Positions 7,175-16,420 of a DNA stretch of 64,000 nucleotides are shown one piece after another. The stretch lies in NCBI RefSeq assembly GCF_016758195.1, contig NZ_QYAC01000002.1, forward strand, positions 1-64,000. The letters are read 5' to 3'. Position numbers and translations under genes: made by a program. The first letter of the stretch is position 1; every line of letters starts with the position of its first letter. The notes under the pieces were generated by a model. That model made no database searches, had not been told where the DNA came from, and saw nothing but the letters and a program-made list of their open reading frames with translations. This DNA comes from Leucobacter chromiireducens subsp. solipictus (GTDB lineage: Bacteria > Actinomycetota > Actinomycetes > Actinomycetales > Microbacteriaceae).

Positions 7175-8891
7175 CACCCCGACGCGCGCGTTCCCCACGG
7201 AGATCCTCCCGACGACACCGCTTCCGTCCGCGGCGGGGAGCCCGGCCACAGGCCCGGCCACAGGCCCGGCGTCATCCACCACCCCGGCAGCCCCCACCGA
7301 CCCAGCAGCCCCCACCACCCCGGCATCGCCCCCGCCGCCGGCGCCGCTGCGCACCCTGCGTGCCCGGACGCTGCCCGCGCGCTGGCGGATCACCGCCTGG
7401 ATCGTGTTGAGCACGCTGTTTACCCTCTGCGCGATCGGTCTGGTGAGCCGGAGCCTGTCGCTCGCCACCGTTGAGGTCGAGGCGAACGCGCAGATCTCGC
7501 AGGAGGCCGAGGAGTTTGCCCGGTTTGTGGCGGAGGGCGTCGACCCGAAGACGACAAAGCCGTTTGCCTCGCCGGAGCGCTTGCTGGAGGTGTACCTCGC
7601 CCGCCAATCGGTCAGCGAGGGTGAGCTGATCGTGGGGCTCGCCGGCGGGACGATCGTCGGACAGCTGTCCGGTGTGCCCGGACGCGATCCCGACGCGGTG
7701 CCGGACCTCGACGCACTCACGGCGCAGAGCGGCACCGCGGAGCGCTCCGGCGCGGGGGAGACCCCCGACGGTGACCCGGTGCGCTGGGGCCGCATGGATT
7801 TCGAGGTGGGCTCGGAAACGGGTGCCCTGTTTGTGGCGCAATTCACCGCGGCGGATCGCGCGGCGGTGGATCGCTCGATGGGCACGCTCGCCTGGGTCGC
7901 GGCGATCGGATTGCTGCTCTGTTCCGGTGTCGCCTGGCTCGTGGCAGGCCAGATCCTCGCGCCCGTCCGCGAGGTGTACCGGGTCGCCCGCGATATCGGA
8001 GAACACGATCTCACGGCCCGCGTCCCCGTGGAGGGCAGCGACGACATCGCCCAGGTCGCGGCCACGTTCAACCAAATGCTCGACCGCCTGGAAGAGGCGC
8101 ACCGCACGCAGCAGCGGTTTGTGGACGACGCGGGGCACGAGCTGCGCACCCCGATCACGATTGTGCGCGGCCACCTGGAGCTGCTCAGTGAGGACCCGGT
8201 GGAGCGTCAGGCCACGCTGCGGCTGGTCACCGACGAGCTCGCGCGGATGAGCCGGATCGTCGCGGACCTCCTCGTGCTGGCCCGCGCTCAGCAACCCGAC
8301 TTTGTGCGCCTCTCGCCCCATGACGTTGCCGCCTTGACCCTCGACATCGAGGCGAAGGCGCAGGCGCTGGGGGATCGCCGCTGGCAGCTGATGGAGGTTG
8401 CGGAGGGCACCGCCGAGGTCGATGCTCAGCGCGTCACCCAGGCCGTCCTGCAGCTCGCCGCGAACGCGGTGCAGGTGACGGACGCGGGAGACCGGATCCG
8501 GATCGGTTCCCGTTTCGACGGGCACGGCGCGGACCGTCGCCTGAGCGTGTGGGTGGCCGACGAGGGCCCGGGAGTCTCCGAGGCGGCCGCCGCACGAATC
8601 TTCGAGCGCTTCGTGCACGGCGGTCACGTCACCGCGCGCAGCGACACGGCCGGCCCCGCGGCGCGGCACGGCTCCGGCCTGGGGCTCGCGATCGTGCGTG
8701 CCATCACGGACGGGCACGGCGGATCGGCCTGGGTGGAGAGCACCCTCGGTGCTGGCGCCACCTTCGGGCTCGATCTCCCCGCCCCCGAGCTGTCGACCTC
8801 GGAACTCCCGGCATCGGAGTTGCCGGCGGATCCGAGCCGCGCCGACGACGACGCCCCCACCACGCCCCTGACCACCCCGAAGGAGCACTGA
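7167..8891 (+). CDS. Two-component sensor histidine kinase (HAMP-HisKA)
   Basis: A 574-residue membrane kinase. A Pro/Thr/Ala-rich cytoplasmic N-terminus (about 1-60) is followed by TM1 (about 70-92), an extracytoplasmic domain of about 140 residues, TM2 (AAIGLLLCSGVAWLVAG), HAMP, a HisKA box with the phospho-His in DDAGHELRTPITIV, and a HATPase with VADEGPGVS and GSGLGLAIV. It would autophosphorylate and pass phosphate to the regulator that begins 1 bp after its stop. The ATG at 7167 was chosen because a longer upstream reading is Arg-rich and lies over the Pro/Ala gene. The linked transporter and glycerate kinase suggest that it senses an organic acid (inference). Confidence 0.88.
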   Translation: MTDTPTRAFPTEILPTTPLPSAAGSPATGPATGPASSTTPAAPTDPAAPTTPASPPPPAPLRTLRARTLPARWRITAWIVLSTLFTLCAIGLVSRSLSLATVEVEANAQISQEAEEFARFVAEGVDPKTTKPFASPERLLEVYLARQSVSEGELIVGLAGGTIVGQLSGVPGRDPDAVPDLDALTAQSGTAERSGAGETPDGDPVRWGRMDFEVGSETGALFVAQFTAADRAAVDRSMGTLAWVAAIGLLLCSGVAWLVAGQILAPVREVYRVARDIGEHDLTARVPVEGSDDIAQVAATFNQMLDRLEEAHRTQQRFVDDAGHELRTPITIVRGHLELLSEDPVERQATLRLVTDELARMSRIVADLLVLARAQQPDFVRLSPHDVAALTLDIEAKAQALGDRRWQLMEVAEGTAEVDAQRVTQAVLQLAANAVQVTDAGDRIRIGSRFDGHGADRRLSVWVADEGPGVSEAAAARIFERFVHGGHVTARSDTAGPAARHGSGLGLAIVRAITDGHGGSAWVESTLGAGATFGLDLPAPELSTSELPASELPADPSRADDDAPTTPLTTPKEH

Positions 8892-8892
8892 C

Positions 8893-9552
8893 ATGCGCCA
8901 CATCCTGATCGCGGAAGACGATCCGCACATCACCTCCTTCGTATCGCGGGGCTTGCGCGCCGCGGGGTATGACACGACCGAGGTGCCCGACGGTGAGACC
9001 GCGTTGATCCTCGCCCGATCGGGCTCCTTCGACCTCGTGTTGCTCGACATCGGGCTCCCCGGCATCGACGGCTTCACCGTGCTGAGTCACCTGCGCGGCG
9101 AGGGCGTCACCGTGCCGGTGATCGTGCTCACCGCGCGCGACTCCGTGATCGACACGGTGCGCGGGCTCGAGGGCGGGGCGAACGATTACGTGACCAAGCC
9201 GTTCCAGTTCGCGGAGCTGCTGGCTCGCGTGCGCCTGCGGATCGGTGACGGCGAGCAGCGCCCGGTGGGCCCCGTGCTCAGCCACGGCGATGTCACCCTC
9301 GACGTGCGGGCGCGCCGGGTCACGGTGGGGGAGCGGGCGGCGGATCTCACGGCGCGCGAATTCGACCTGCTTGAGGTGCTGTTGCAGCACCCGGGGCAGG
9401 TGCTGACGCGGGATCAGCTCATCGGGCACGTCTGGGGCTTCGACTTCGATCCGGCCTCCAACGTGGTGGATGTCTATGTCCGCGCGCTGCGCGGCAAGAT
9501 CGGCGCCGACCGCATCGAAACGGTGCGCGGCGCGGGATACCGACTCCGATGA
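8893..9552 (+). CDS. OmpR/PhoB-type response regulator
   Basis: A 219-residue regulator. The receiver domain shows the acidic pair (AEDDPH), phospho-acceptor Asp in LVLLDIGLPG (about 53), Thr in VLTARDS and Lys in YVTKPF. The C-terminal winged helix of the Trans_reg_C family carries LTAREFDLLEVLLQHPG and RGAGYRL. Its stop overlaps the start of the transporter gene (ATGA), so kinase, regulator and transporter are one translationally coupled unit. Its DNA targets are not evident here. Confidence 0.92.
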   Translation: MRHILIAEDDPHITSFVSRGLRAAGYDTTEVPDGETALILARSGSFDLVLLDIGLPGIDGFTVLSHLRGEGVTVPVIVLTARDSVIDTVRGLEGGANDYVTKPFQFAELLARVRLRIGDGEQRPVGPVLSHGDVTLDVRARRVTVGERAADLTAREFDLLEVLLQHPGQVLTRDQLIGHVWGFDFDPASNVVDVYVRALRGKIGADRIETVRGAGYRLR

Positions 9553-11162
9553 GCACCGTGCGCTACGCGACCGAGCCGCCCCGCAGGCGCGGGACGCCAC
9601 GACCGGCTGCGCAGGATCCGAGGCGCGGCCGGGCGGGGTCCGGGGCATCGGGCCAGGAGCCGCGGCCCACGCGGTCCACGCGGTCCACGCGGACCGCGCG
9701 CTCCGCAGCCGCCACGCGGCGCGGGATCGCCGCTGCGGTCCTCGGGATGCTCGCGGTCTGGCTCGTCGCCCCCGCCGCGGTGCGCGCGGCCGAAGGGGTG
9801 GCGGATCCGGCCGCCCTCTCGCTCCCGGGGGCCGCGACCCTCGCGATCTTCCTCACGGCGGTGTGGGCGTGGGTGTTCACCGCGCTCGACGACACCCTCG
9901 TGGCGTTTCTCGCGGCTGTCGCGCTGATCCTCACCGGTGTGCTCCCCGCCGCAGACTTCTTCGCCGCGCTCGGGGACGAGACGATCTGGCTGCTGATCTG
10001 CGCGTGCATCATCGCTGCCGGCGTGGCCGCCTCCGGCCTCGCCCTGCGGGGTGCGGCCCAGCTGGTGACCCGTGCCCGCACCCCGCGCGGACTGGCGCAC
10101 GCGAGCACCGCCGCGCTTATCCTGTCCGCGTTCGCGATTCCCGCCACCAGCGGCCGTGCCGCCCTCGCGCTCCCGGTCTACCGCGCGCTCGCCGCCGCGC
10201 TTCCCGGCCGCGCCGGCCTGCTGCGCGCGCTCGGCCTGATCTTCCCGACCGTGATCCTGCTCTCCGCGGTGGCCTCCCTGCTGGGCGCGGGTGCGCACCT
10301 GATCACGAGCCAGATCCTCGCGGAGGCGACCGGCGAGGGCATCGGGTTCTTGCGCTGGCTCGTGCTCGGCGTGCCCCTCGCGGTCGTGTCCTCGCACCTC
10401 GCGTGCGAGCTGGTCCTGTTGCTCTTCACGGACCGCGCCGAGCGGCGCGCGCCGGTGCGCATCACGCTCGCCGAACTCGCGGCGGATGCCCCCACCCCCG
10501 TGACGGGACCCCTCGCCCCGGCCGAGCGTCGGGCCCTGATCCTGCTCGCCGCCGTCATCACGCTGTGGTGCACGGAGCCGCTGCACGGGCTCGCTCCCGC
10601 CGTCGTCGCCCTGCTGGGCGCGCTCGCCGCAACGCTCCCCGCGATCGGCTGCATCACCCTGAAGGACGCGGTGAAGCGGGTGCCCTGGCACCTGCTGCTG
10701 TTTCTTGCGGCGACGCTTGCGCTCGGCGGCGCGCTCACCGCCACGGGCGCGGCCGCCTGGCTCGGACACACGCTCCTCGCCCCCGTGAGCGGGCTGGGCG
10801 CGGGGGCCGGAATCGCGTTCCTCCTGATCGTGGTCGCGGCCTCGCTGGCCGCGCACCTGGTGATCCAGTCGCGTTCGGCCCGATCCGCCGCCCTGATCCC
10901 GATCATCGTCGCGATCGCGCCCGGAATCGGCATCGACCCGGTCGCCGCCGCGTTCGCCTCGACGGCCGCTGCGGGCTTCTGCCACACGCTGCCGAGTTCC
11001 GCGAAGCCCGTCGCGATGTTCACGGACCCCGACGCCGGGGCCGGGATCGCGCCGGCCGATCTGCTCCGCCTGTCCCGCTGGCTTGCGCCGCTCCTGTTCT
11101 TTCTCATCGTGGCGTGCGCGCTCTGGCTGTGGCCGGCGCTCGGAATGCCGCTCCTGCTCTAG
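9549..11162 (+). CDS. SLC13/DASS family anion:cation symporter
   Basis: A 537-residue integral membrane protein with about twelve hydrophobic segments after a basic, Arg/Thr-rich N-terminal tail of about 60 residues. SLC13 proteins move dicarboxylates, citrate or sulfate, usually with sodium. The C-terminal FASTAAAGFCHTLPSSAKPVAMF fits the substrate/sodium-binding hairpin of the family. It overlaps the regulator gene by 4 bp, and a glycerate kinase follows about 140 bp later. I infer uptake of a C3/C4 hydroxy acid such as glycerate or tartronate. The unusually long basic N-terminus could instead mean that a later start is used. Confidence 0.78.
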   Translation: MSTVRYATEPPRRRGTPRPAAQDPRRGRAGSGASGQEPRPTRSTRSTRTARSAAATRRGIAAAVLGMLAVWLVAPAAVRAAEGVADPAALSLPGAATLAIFLTAVWAWVFTALDDTLVAFLAAVALILTGVLPAADFFAALGDETIWLLICACIIAAGVAASGLALRGAAQLVTRARTPRGLAHASTAALILSAFAIPATSGRAALALPVYRALAAALPGRAGLLRALGLIFPTVILLSAVASLLGAGAHLITSQILAEATGEGIGFLRWLVLGVPLAVVSSHLACELVLLLFTDRAERRAPVRITLAELAADAPTPVTGPLAPAERRALILLAAVITLWCTEPLHGLAPAVVALLGALAATLPAIGCITLKDAVKRVPWHLLLFLAATLALGGALTATGAAAWLGHTLLAPVSGLGAGAGIAFLLIVVAASLAAHLVIQSRSARSAALIPIIVAIAPGIGIDPVAAAFASTAAAGFCHTLPSSAKPVAMFTDPDAGAGIAPADLLRLSRWLAPLLFFLIVACALWLWPALGMPLLL

Positions 11163-11300
11163 CGGTCCCGCCCCGCGAGGCCCCGACCCACACACCGCGC
11201 ACCGCGGGGCACCGCCCCACTCACTGGGCCTGCGGCCCACTCATTCAGCACACGACACCGGGACACCCCCGGTGCGAGTCGACCCCACACGGAGGTTCCC

Positions 11301-12545
11301 ATGTCGATCCACATTCCCCAGCGCATCCTCGTCGCCCCCAGCGGATTCAAGGAGAGCCTCGGCGCTGACGCCGTGGCCGCGGCCATCGCCGCCGGGATCC
11401 GGCGCGTGATTCCGGGCGTCCAGGTTGACGAGTATCCGGTGCCGGACGGCGGTGAGGGCACGGCCGAGGTGCTCGCCACTACCACCGGCGGCGAGCTCGT
11501 GCCCGCCGTGGTGACAGGTCCGGTCGGCCGACCCGTGACCGCCCACTGGGCGCGTCTCGGCGGCGCGGCGCGCGGCACCGCCGTCGTCGAAATGGCCGCC
11601 GCCGCGGGGCTGCGGCTGGTGCCCCGCGATCAGCGCGATCCGGGGGCCACGACCACGGCCGGGGTGGGCGAACTGATCGCTGCCGCGCTCGACGACGGGG
11701 CCACGCGCGTCATCGTGGGGTGCGGTGATTCGGGGACCAGCGACGGCGGGGCGGGGGCCCTGCGCGCGCTCGGCGTCCGGATCCTCGACGCGGACGGGTC
11801 GGAGCTGCCCGACGGGGGTGCCCACCTCGCTCGCGCGGCGCGGATCGACCTGTCGGGCCTGCACCCGCGGGCTCGCGAGGCGGAGATCGTGCTCGCCTGC
11901 AACACCCACAACGTGCTGTGCGGGCCGCGCGGCGTGGCCCGCGTGTTCGGCCCGCAGAAGGGCGCGAGCCCCGCCCAGGTCGAGGAACTCTCGGCGGCGC
12001 TCGAGCACTGGGCGGAGCTGCTGGCGCGGACCATGCCCGCGCTGCCGCTCGCCCCCGGCGGGGCCCCTGCGCCGGAGCTGGACCTTCGCACCGGACCCGG
12101 CACCGGAGCATCCGGGGGCCTGGGCGCGGGCCTCGCCGCGGTGCTGGGGGCGCGCCTCGCGCCTCGATTTGAGGTGCTGCTCGACCCGAGCGTCGCCCCG
12201 GTGTGCTTGGACGCGTTGATCGCGGAAGCCGACCTGGTGATCACCGCGGAGGGGGCGATCGACTTCCAGACGCCGCGCGGCAAGGTGCCGGCCGAGATCG
12301 CGCTCCGGGCGCGGACCGCCGGGGTGCCGGTGCTCGGGATCGCCGGATCGCTGGGCGCGGGGGCACCCGATGTGCACGACATCGGGATCGGCGCGATCGC
12401 CTCGATCCTGACGGTGCCGATGGAACTTGAGCAGGCGGTGGACCAGGGGGAGGCGCTGCTGCGCGACGCGGCCGAGCGCAGCATGCGCATGATCCTGCTC
12501 GGCTCGGCGCTCTCGGCCCGCGGTGCCCAGCAGCTCGCGGCATGA
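11301..12545 (+). CDS. Glycerate kinase (GlxK/GarK family), first paralog
   Basis: A 414-residue kinase that phosphorylates D-glycerate, in most members at the 2-hydroxyl. Family motifs are IAPSGFKESL-like LVAPSGFKESLGA (about 10-22), PVPDGGEGTAEVL (about 46-58), VGCGDSGTSDGGAGALRALG (about 138-157), ARVFGPQKGAS (about 214-224) and VITAEGAIDFQTPRGK (about 313-328). The start ATG follows GGAGGTTCCC. It lies downstream of the two-component system and the SLC13 transporter in the same direction. A second glycerate kinase is encoded at 49744-50883, so this copy probably serves exogenous glycerate rather than glyoxylate assimilation. Confidence 0.88.
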   Translation: MSIHIPQRILVAPSGFKESLGADAVAAAIAAGIRRVIPGVQVDEYPVPDGGEGTAEVLATTTGGELVPAVVTGPVGRPVTAHWARLGGAARGTAVVEMAAAAGLRLVPRDQRDPGATTTAGVGELIAAALDDGATRVIVGCGDSGTSDGGAGALRALGVRILDADGSELPDGGAHLARAARIDLSGLHPRAREAEIVLACNTHNVLCGPRGVARVFGPQKGASPAQVEELSAALEHWAELLARTMPALPLAPGGAPAPELDLRTGPGTGASGGLGAGLAAVLGARLAPRFEVLLDPSVAPVCLDALIAEADLVITAEGAIDFQTPRGKVPAEIALRARTAGVPVLGIAGSLGAGAPDVHDIGIGAIASILTVPMELEQAVDQGEALLRDAAERSMRMILLGSALSARGAQQLAA

Positions 12546-12935
12546 CGGCGGGCCCCGGTTCGGCCGGGGCGACCCCCGGGGGTGACGGCGGATCGGTGCG
12601 TGCCCGATCCGCCGCTGAACGAATGTCGAGTTTCGCTCCGGTTCCGAGGCGAAAGTGGACGCCTCCGATGACACAACGGACCCAAACCCGCCCAAAACGT
12701 GCGCCGCGCACACCAGAGTGCCCAGATTCGCTATGGTCATGTGGGGTGCAATCGCACCAGGGAGACATGGTTCGATCGGGGAAATCTCGCGTCGTCGCCC
12801 GCGCTCACCACGCGCGAAGGCGAGTATTGGGGCTCACAGCCGAGCACTGACGCACGCGAAGTGGCCGGGCGCAATGGTGCGTGGCCGACACCTGCTCGGT
12901 CGGGCCACGGTTGTCAGAGAGGACACCAGCTACAG
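12546..12935. other. 390-bp intergenic region upstream of the M28 peptidase
   Basis: No credible gene was seen; open frames here lack ribosome sites and have shadow-like composition. A weak inverted repeat (TTTCGC at 12631 and GCGAAA at 12649) is visible. The length suggests a long 5' leader or promoter for the secreted peptidase. I looked for a c-di-AMP (ydaO) riboswitch core and could not align one. Confidence 0.5.
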
Positions 12936-15413
12936 ATGCATGAACAACACGCCGCCCCGACGAGGACCCGGACGCCCAAGCGCGTGCTCGGTGTCCTCGG
13001 GGCCGCCGCTATCGCGGTGCCGCTGATCGCAGCACCGAGCGCCGCATTCGCGGCACCCTACGCCCCGCCCGCGGGGATCGACGCCATCAAGTCCGGCAGC
13101 TACATGCCCGACTACCTGCAGGAATTCACCGGGCAGGTCGACGATGCCGCCGTGTTTGAGCACGTGCGTCACCTCGCGGTCGACATCGGCCCGCGCGTTG
13201 CGGGAACGAGCGCGGAGGTGGAAGCCAACGCGTACGTCAAGGAACAGCTTGATTCCTACGGCTTCACAACCCGGACCGAGACCTTCCCGGTGTCGGTCTC
13301 GACGTTCGCGAATGTCACGCCGGATCGCGACCTGCCGACGCAGGTGAGCTGGCAGTACCGTCCGGCCGCGAACGCGCTGTTCACGAATACTCCGGTCACG
13401 GCTCAGGTCTTCGACCTGGGCACGAACACCACGGTGGTTCCCGAGGACGTTGCCGGGAAGTTTGTCGTGGCAACGTGGAACGCGACCTCCGCGACCCGGA
13501 CCCAGCTGTTGACCGACCTTGCGACCGCGGGCGCAACCGGCGTGATCTTCACGAACACGACCGCGAACCAGGCGCTGTCGAACCCCGGAAACGTCCCCGA
13601 AGCGGCTACCGGGATCCAGGTGGTCGGCGCCTCGCTCTACCAGGGTGAGCGTATTCGCGAGCTGCTTTCGACCGGCCCGCTGACGCTCAGCGTGACCACT
13701 GAGCGCAGCAGCACGGAGAGCTCGAACACGATCGGTGTGCGCCCCGCGGTGGGCGACACCGACGGGAACGCGCCGATCCTCTACATCGGCGCGCACATCG
13801 ACTCCGTGGTCGGCAGCCCGGGCGCGAGCGACAACGCGTCAGGGGTCGGCATCATGCTCGAGTCCGCGCGGCTCCTGAGCCAGTACGCGCTCGACACGGA
13901 GATCCGCGTCGGTACCTGGGGTGCTGAGGAGAAGGGGATCATCGGCTCGCAGGTCCACGCGAAGAGCCTGACCCCCGAGGAGATCGACCGCACGATCGGC
14001 GCCTGGAACATGGACATGGCCGGGACCGCGCATCTCGGAACCCCGGAGAAGCCGTTCGGGTTCTGGGGCCTGAGCCTCACGAAGGACGGCATCAACAACG
14101 ACGTCCTCAACCACGCCGATGCGCTCTCGGGACACACGGATCGTGGTCCGCTGAACCGCGGCTTCGTGGGACGCAGCGACCACCAGTCCTTCCAGGACGT
14201 CGGCATTGACGCCGCGGTGTTTAGCTGGATGTTCTGGTCCGAGCGCGACTCGATCGTGCTCGAGCCGACGTACCACATGTCGAACGACACGATTGATTAC
14301 GTGTCGCAGGAACGCATGGGCGTCTCCGCCGAGATCATCGGAGGATCCGCATTCCGCGCCGCACTGAACACGCTCACCGTGTCCGTCGAGGACGAGGCCG
14401 GCAAGCCCGCAGCGGGCGTGCCCGTTGCCATGTCGTGCGGCACCGACGAAGGCTGGCGTGAGGTCGGCACCACCGAGGACGACGGCACGGTGTCCGCGCT
14501 CGCTCCCACGACCGAGTGTGACTTCGCCGCGCTGGGTGCCAACGGTGCGATTGGCGGCGCGCTGGATCAGGCCATCGCCACCGACGCCGAGGTCGAGATC
14601 GCGCTGATCAACGACACCACGACGCCGACGGTCGCGTTCGACGCGCCGGACGGGGCAAACGCCGCCGGGTGGTACCGCACGGCACCGATCACCGTGGGCA
14701 TCACCGCGGGCGATGAGACCGATGACGCGCCGACGGTGGAGTTCTCGCGCAACGGCACCGACTGGGCCGCATACACGGGCCCGATCGAGCTCGCCGACGA
14801 GGGCGTCAACACGCTGTACGCCCGAGCCACCGACGGTGCGGGCAACACGACCCAGCTCCCGGCCGAGGGCCCGCAGGAGTTCCTGCTCGACTCGGTCGCA
14901 CCGACGCTGGCGGCCACCGCGCATCCGGACGCCCGCGGCGACGTCACGGTCGAGGCCGCGGACGCGACCTCGGGTGTGGCAGACGTCGAGTACCGGTTCC
15001 TGCCGGATGGCGCGTGGGCACCGCTGCAGACCGAGCCCGCCGCCGCGGCAGGAGCGGCTGCGGCAGCGGCAGCGGTCACCACAGAGGCGTTCACGGCCAC
15101 GGTCCCGCTCGATGCCGAGGCCGCGACGGTTGAGGTTCGGGCAACGGACACGGCGGGCAACGCGAGCGCGGCGGTGACGCTGAACTTCGCGGCGGACGCG
15201 ACGGTGAAGCCGGAGCCCAAGCCGGAGCCGAAGCCGGACGGGAAGACCCCGCCCGCTGAGGGCAAGCCCGCTCCGGGCAAGGAACTCGCACAGACGGGCG
15301 GCCCCACGCTGCTCGCGTACGGGGCGTTCGCCGGCGGCCTGCTGCTCCTGAGCGGCGGTGCCCTGCTGATCGCGCGGCGGCGTGCGCTGCGCGCTGAACT
15401 GAGCGACAGCTAG
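12936..15413 (+). CDS. Secreted M28-family metallopeptidase with C-terminal sorting signal
   Basis: An 825-residue exported zinc peptidase. The signal peptide (RVLGVLGAAAIAVPLIAAPSAAFAA) ends near residue 45. A PA-like insert (about 150-260) precedes the M28 catalytic core, whose metal ligands are seen in IGAHIDSV, SDNASGVG, GAEEKGIIG, NMDMAGT and RSDHQSF. Two Ig-like beta-sandwich modules follow (about 560-770, with VNTLYARATDGAGNT-like sequence), then a Pro/Lys stalk (KPEPKPEPKPDGK). The C-terminus is LAQTG, a hydrophobic segment and RRR. The LAxTG motif points to a class E/F-like sortase for wall anchoring. The peptidase probably releases N-terminal residues from peptides outside the cell. 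A long intergenic leader and a 3' hairpin bound it as a single gene. Confidence 0.9.
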   Translation: MHEQHAAPTRTRTPKRVLGVLGAAAIAVPLIAAPSAAFAAPYAPPAGIDAIKSGSYMPDYLQEFTGQVDDAAVFEHVRHLAVDIGPRVAGTSAEVEANAYVKEQLDSYGFTTRTETFPVSVSTFANVTPDRDLPTQVSWQYRPAANALFTNTPVTAQVFDLGTNTTVVPEDVAGKFVVATWNATSATRTQLLTDLATAGATGVIFTNTTANQALSNPGNVPEAATGIQVVGASLYQGERIRELLSTGPLTLSVTTERSSTESSNTIGVRPAVGDTDGNAPILYIGAHIDSVVGSPGASDNASGVGIMLESARLLSQYALDTEIRVGTWGAEEKGIIGSQVHAKSLTPEEIDRTIGAWNMDMAGTAHLGTPEKPFGFWGLSLTKDGINNDVLNHADALSGHTDRGPLNRGFVGRSDHQSFQDVGIDAAVFSWMFWSERDSIVLEPTYHMSNDTIDYVSQERMGVSAEIIGGSAFRAALNTLTVSVEDEAGKPAAGVPVAMSCGTDEGWREVGTTEDDGTVSALAPTTECDFAALGANGAIGGALDQAIATDAEVEIALINDTTTPTVAFDAPDGANAAGWYRTAPITVGITAGDETDDAPTVEFSRNGTDWAAYTGPIELADEGVNTLYARATDGAGNTTQLPAEGPQEFLLDSVAPTLAATAHPDARGDVTVEAADATSGVADVEYRFLPDGAWAPLQTEPAAAAGAAAAAAAVTTEAFTATVPLDAEAATVEVRATDTAGNASAAVTLNFAADATVKPEPKPEPKPDGKTPPAEGKPAPGKELAQTGGPTLLAYGAFAGGLLLLSGGALLIARRRALRAELSDS

Positions 15414-15420
15414 GACACCG

Positions 15421-15473
15421 CACCAGGGCCCCGTCCCCTCGACTCTTGGTCGGGGGAACGGGGCCCTGGCGCG
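15421..15473. terminator. Bidirectional terminator hairpin
   Basis: ACCAGGGCCCCGT and ACGGGGCCCTGG form a long GC stem with an inner CCCC/GGGG pairing. It sits between two convergent genes, 8 bp after the peptidase stop and 7 bp from the methyltransferase stop, so it can serve both strands. Confidence 0.75.
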
Positions 15474-15479
15474 TCCGGG

Positions 15480-16358
15480 CTATGCCCGAGGGTGCGCGGT
15501 GCGGCGCGGCGTCGATGTCTCGTCCGCCGCCGGCTTCGAGGCCCGCAGCGTGTACGTGAGCGGCACGGAACCGGAGCGTTCCGTCAGGAGCCACTCGCCG
15601 TCGGCGCGGAGCGTCATCTGCCCGGGCAGCGCCTCCCACGGGACGCTGTCGTGCTCGACGAGCTGATCGATCCGGAGCCCGTGCTCGATCAACGCGGTGA
15701 CGATCTCGCCGAGCCCATGGTTCCACTCGTACGTGGTCGAGGCCTGGAGGGGTGCCGCGGTCGCGACGTAACTCTGATCGTCATCCCACTCCGTGGGCGC
15801 CTCGTGCTCGAAGTAGGGGTAACGCAGGTGCAGATCGTCGTCGAGCGATTCGTCCATGGCCCACAAAATCGGGTGGCCCTCCCGGATGAACAGTGACCCG
15901 CCCGGGGCGAGCAGGGCGGCGACGACCTCGGCCCACTCGCGAATTTTGGGTACCCAACACAGCGCCCCGATCCCCGTGTACACGAGATCGAACGCACCGT
16001 TCGGGAGTACAGCCGCCGCGGCGCGGACATCGGCGTGCACGAAGTCGACCGCGTCGCCGGTCTCACTGACGAGCCGCCGGGCCTCTTCGATCCCGCGCTC
16101 CGAGAAATCGAGGCCCGTGACCCGGGCCCCGAGCCGGGCCAGCGAGAGCGTATCCGTGCCGATGTGGCACTGGAGGTGCACCGTGCGGAGACCGGAGATA
16201 TCGCCGAGGAGCGGAAGGTCAAAGCGCACCACGTCCGACAGTGCGGAGCGATCAGCCACGTAGCGCTGCACCTCGTAGCCTGAGCCGTCCCTCGCCGCAT
16301 GCAACTCGGCGCGTTCGTCCCAGTTCGCCTGGTTTGCCGCGGTGAAGTGTTGTGTCAC
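15480..16358 (-). CDS. Class I SAM-dependent methyltransferase
   Basis: A 292-residue protein starting at a GTG preceded by GGAGGATTCTC; a longer frame upstream lacks a ribosome site and would run into the divergent gene. The SAM-binding core shows TVHLQCHIGTDTLSLARLGARVTGLDFS (motif I and acidic strand 2), FVHADV and FDLVYTGIGALCW. The C-terminal half contains HPILWAMDE and YEWNHGLGEIVTALIEHGL, typical of uncharacterised actinobacterial methyltransferases. The substrate is unknown. It is transcribed away from the PNPOx-family gene, sharing a 62-bp promoter region. Confidence 0.85.
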   Translation of the reverse strand: MTQHFTAANQANWDERAELHAARDGSGYEVQRYVADRSALSDVVRFDLPLLGDISGLRTVHLQCHIGTDTLSLARLGARVTGLDFSERGIEEARRLVSETGDAVDFVHADVRAAAAVLPNGAFDLVYTGIGALCWVPKIREWAEVVAALLAPGGSLFIREGHPILWAMDESLDDDLHLRYPYFEHEAPTEWDDDQSYVATAAPLQASTTYEWNHGLGEIVTALIEHGLRIDQLVEHDSVPWEALPGQMTLRADGEWLLTERSGSVPLTYTLRASKPAADETSTPRRTAHPRA

Positions 16359-16420
16359 GAGAATCCTCCAGTCGTGCCATGTGTCCGCGTGCAGAGTAGC
16401 ACCGGGCGTACGCTGGCGAC

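Noticed and set aside
12700-12935. c-di-AMP (ydaO) riboswitch before the secreted peptidase
   Set aside because: The conserved core strings of that riboswitch could not be found in order; only loose GC matches exist.
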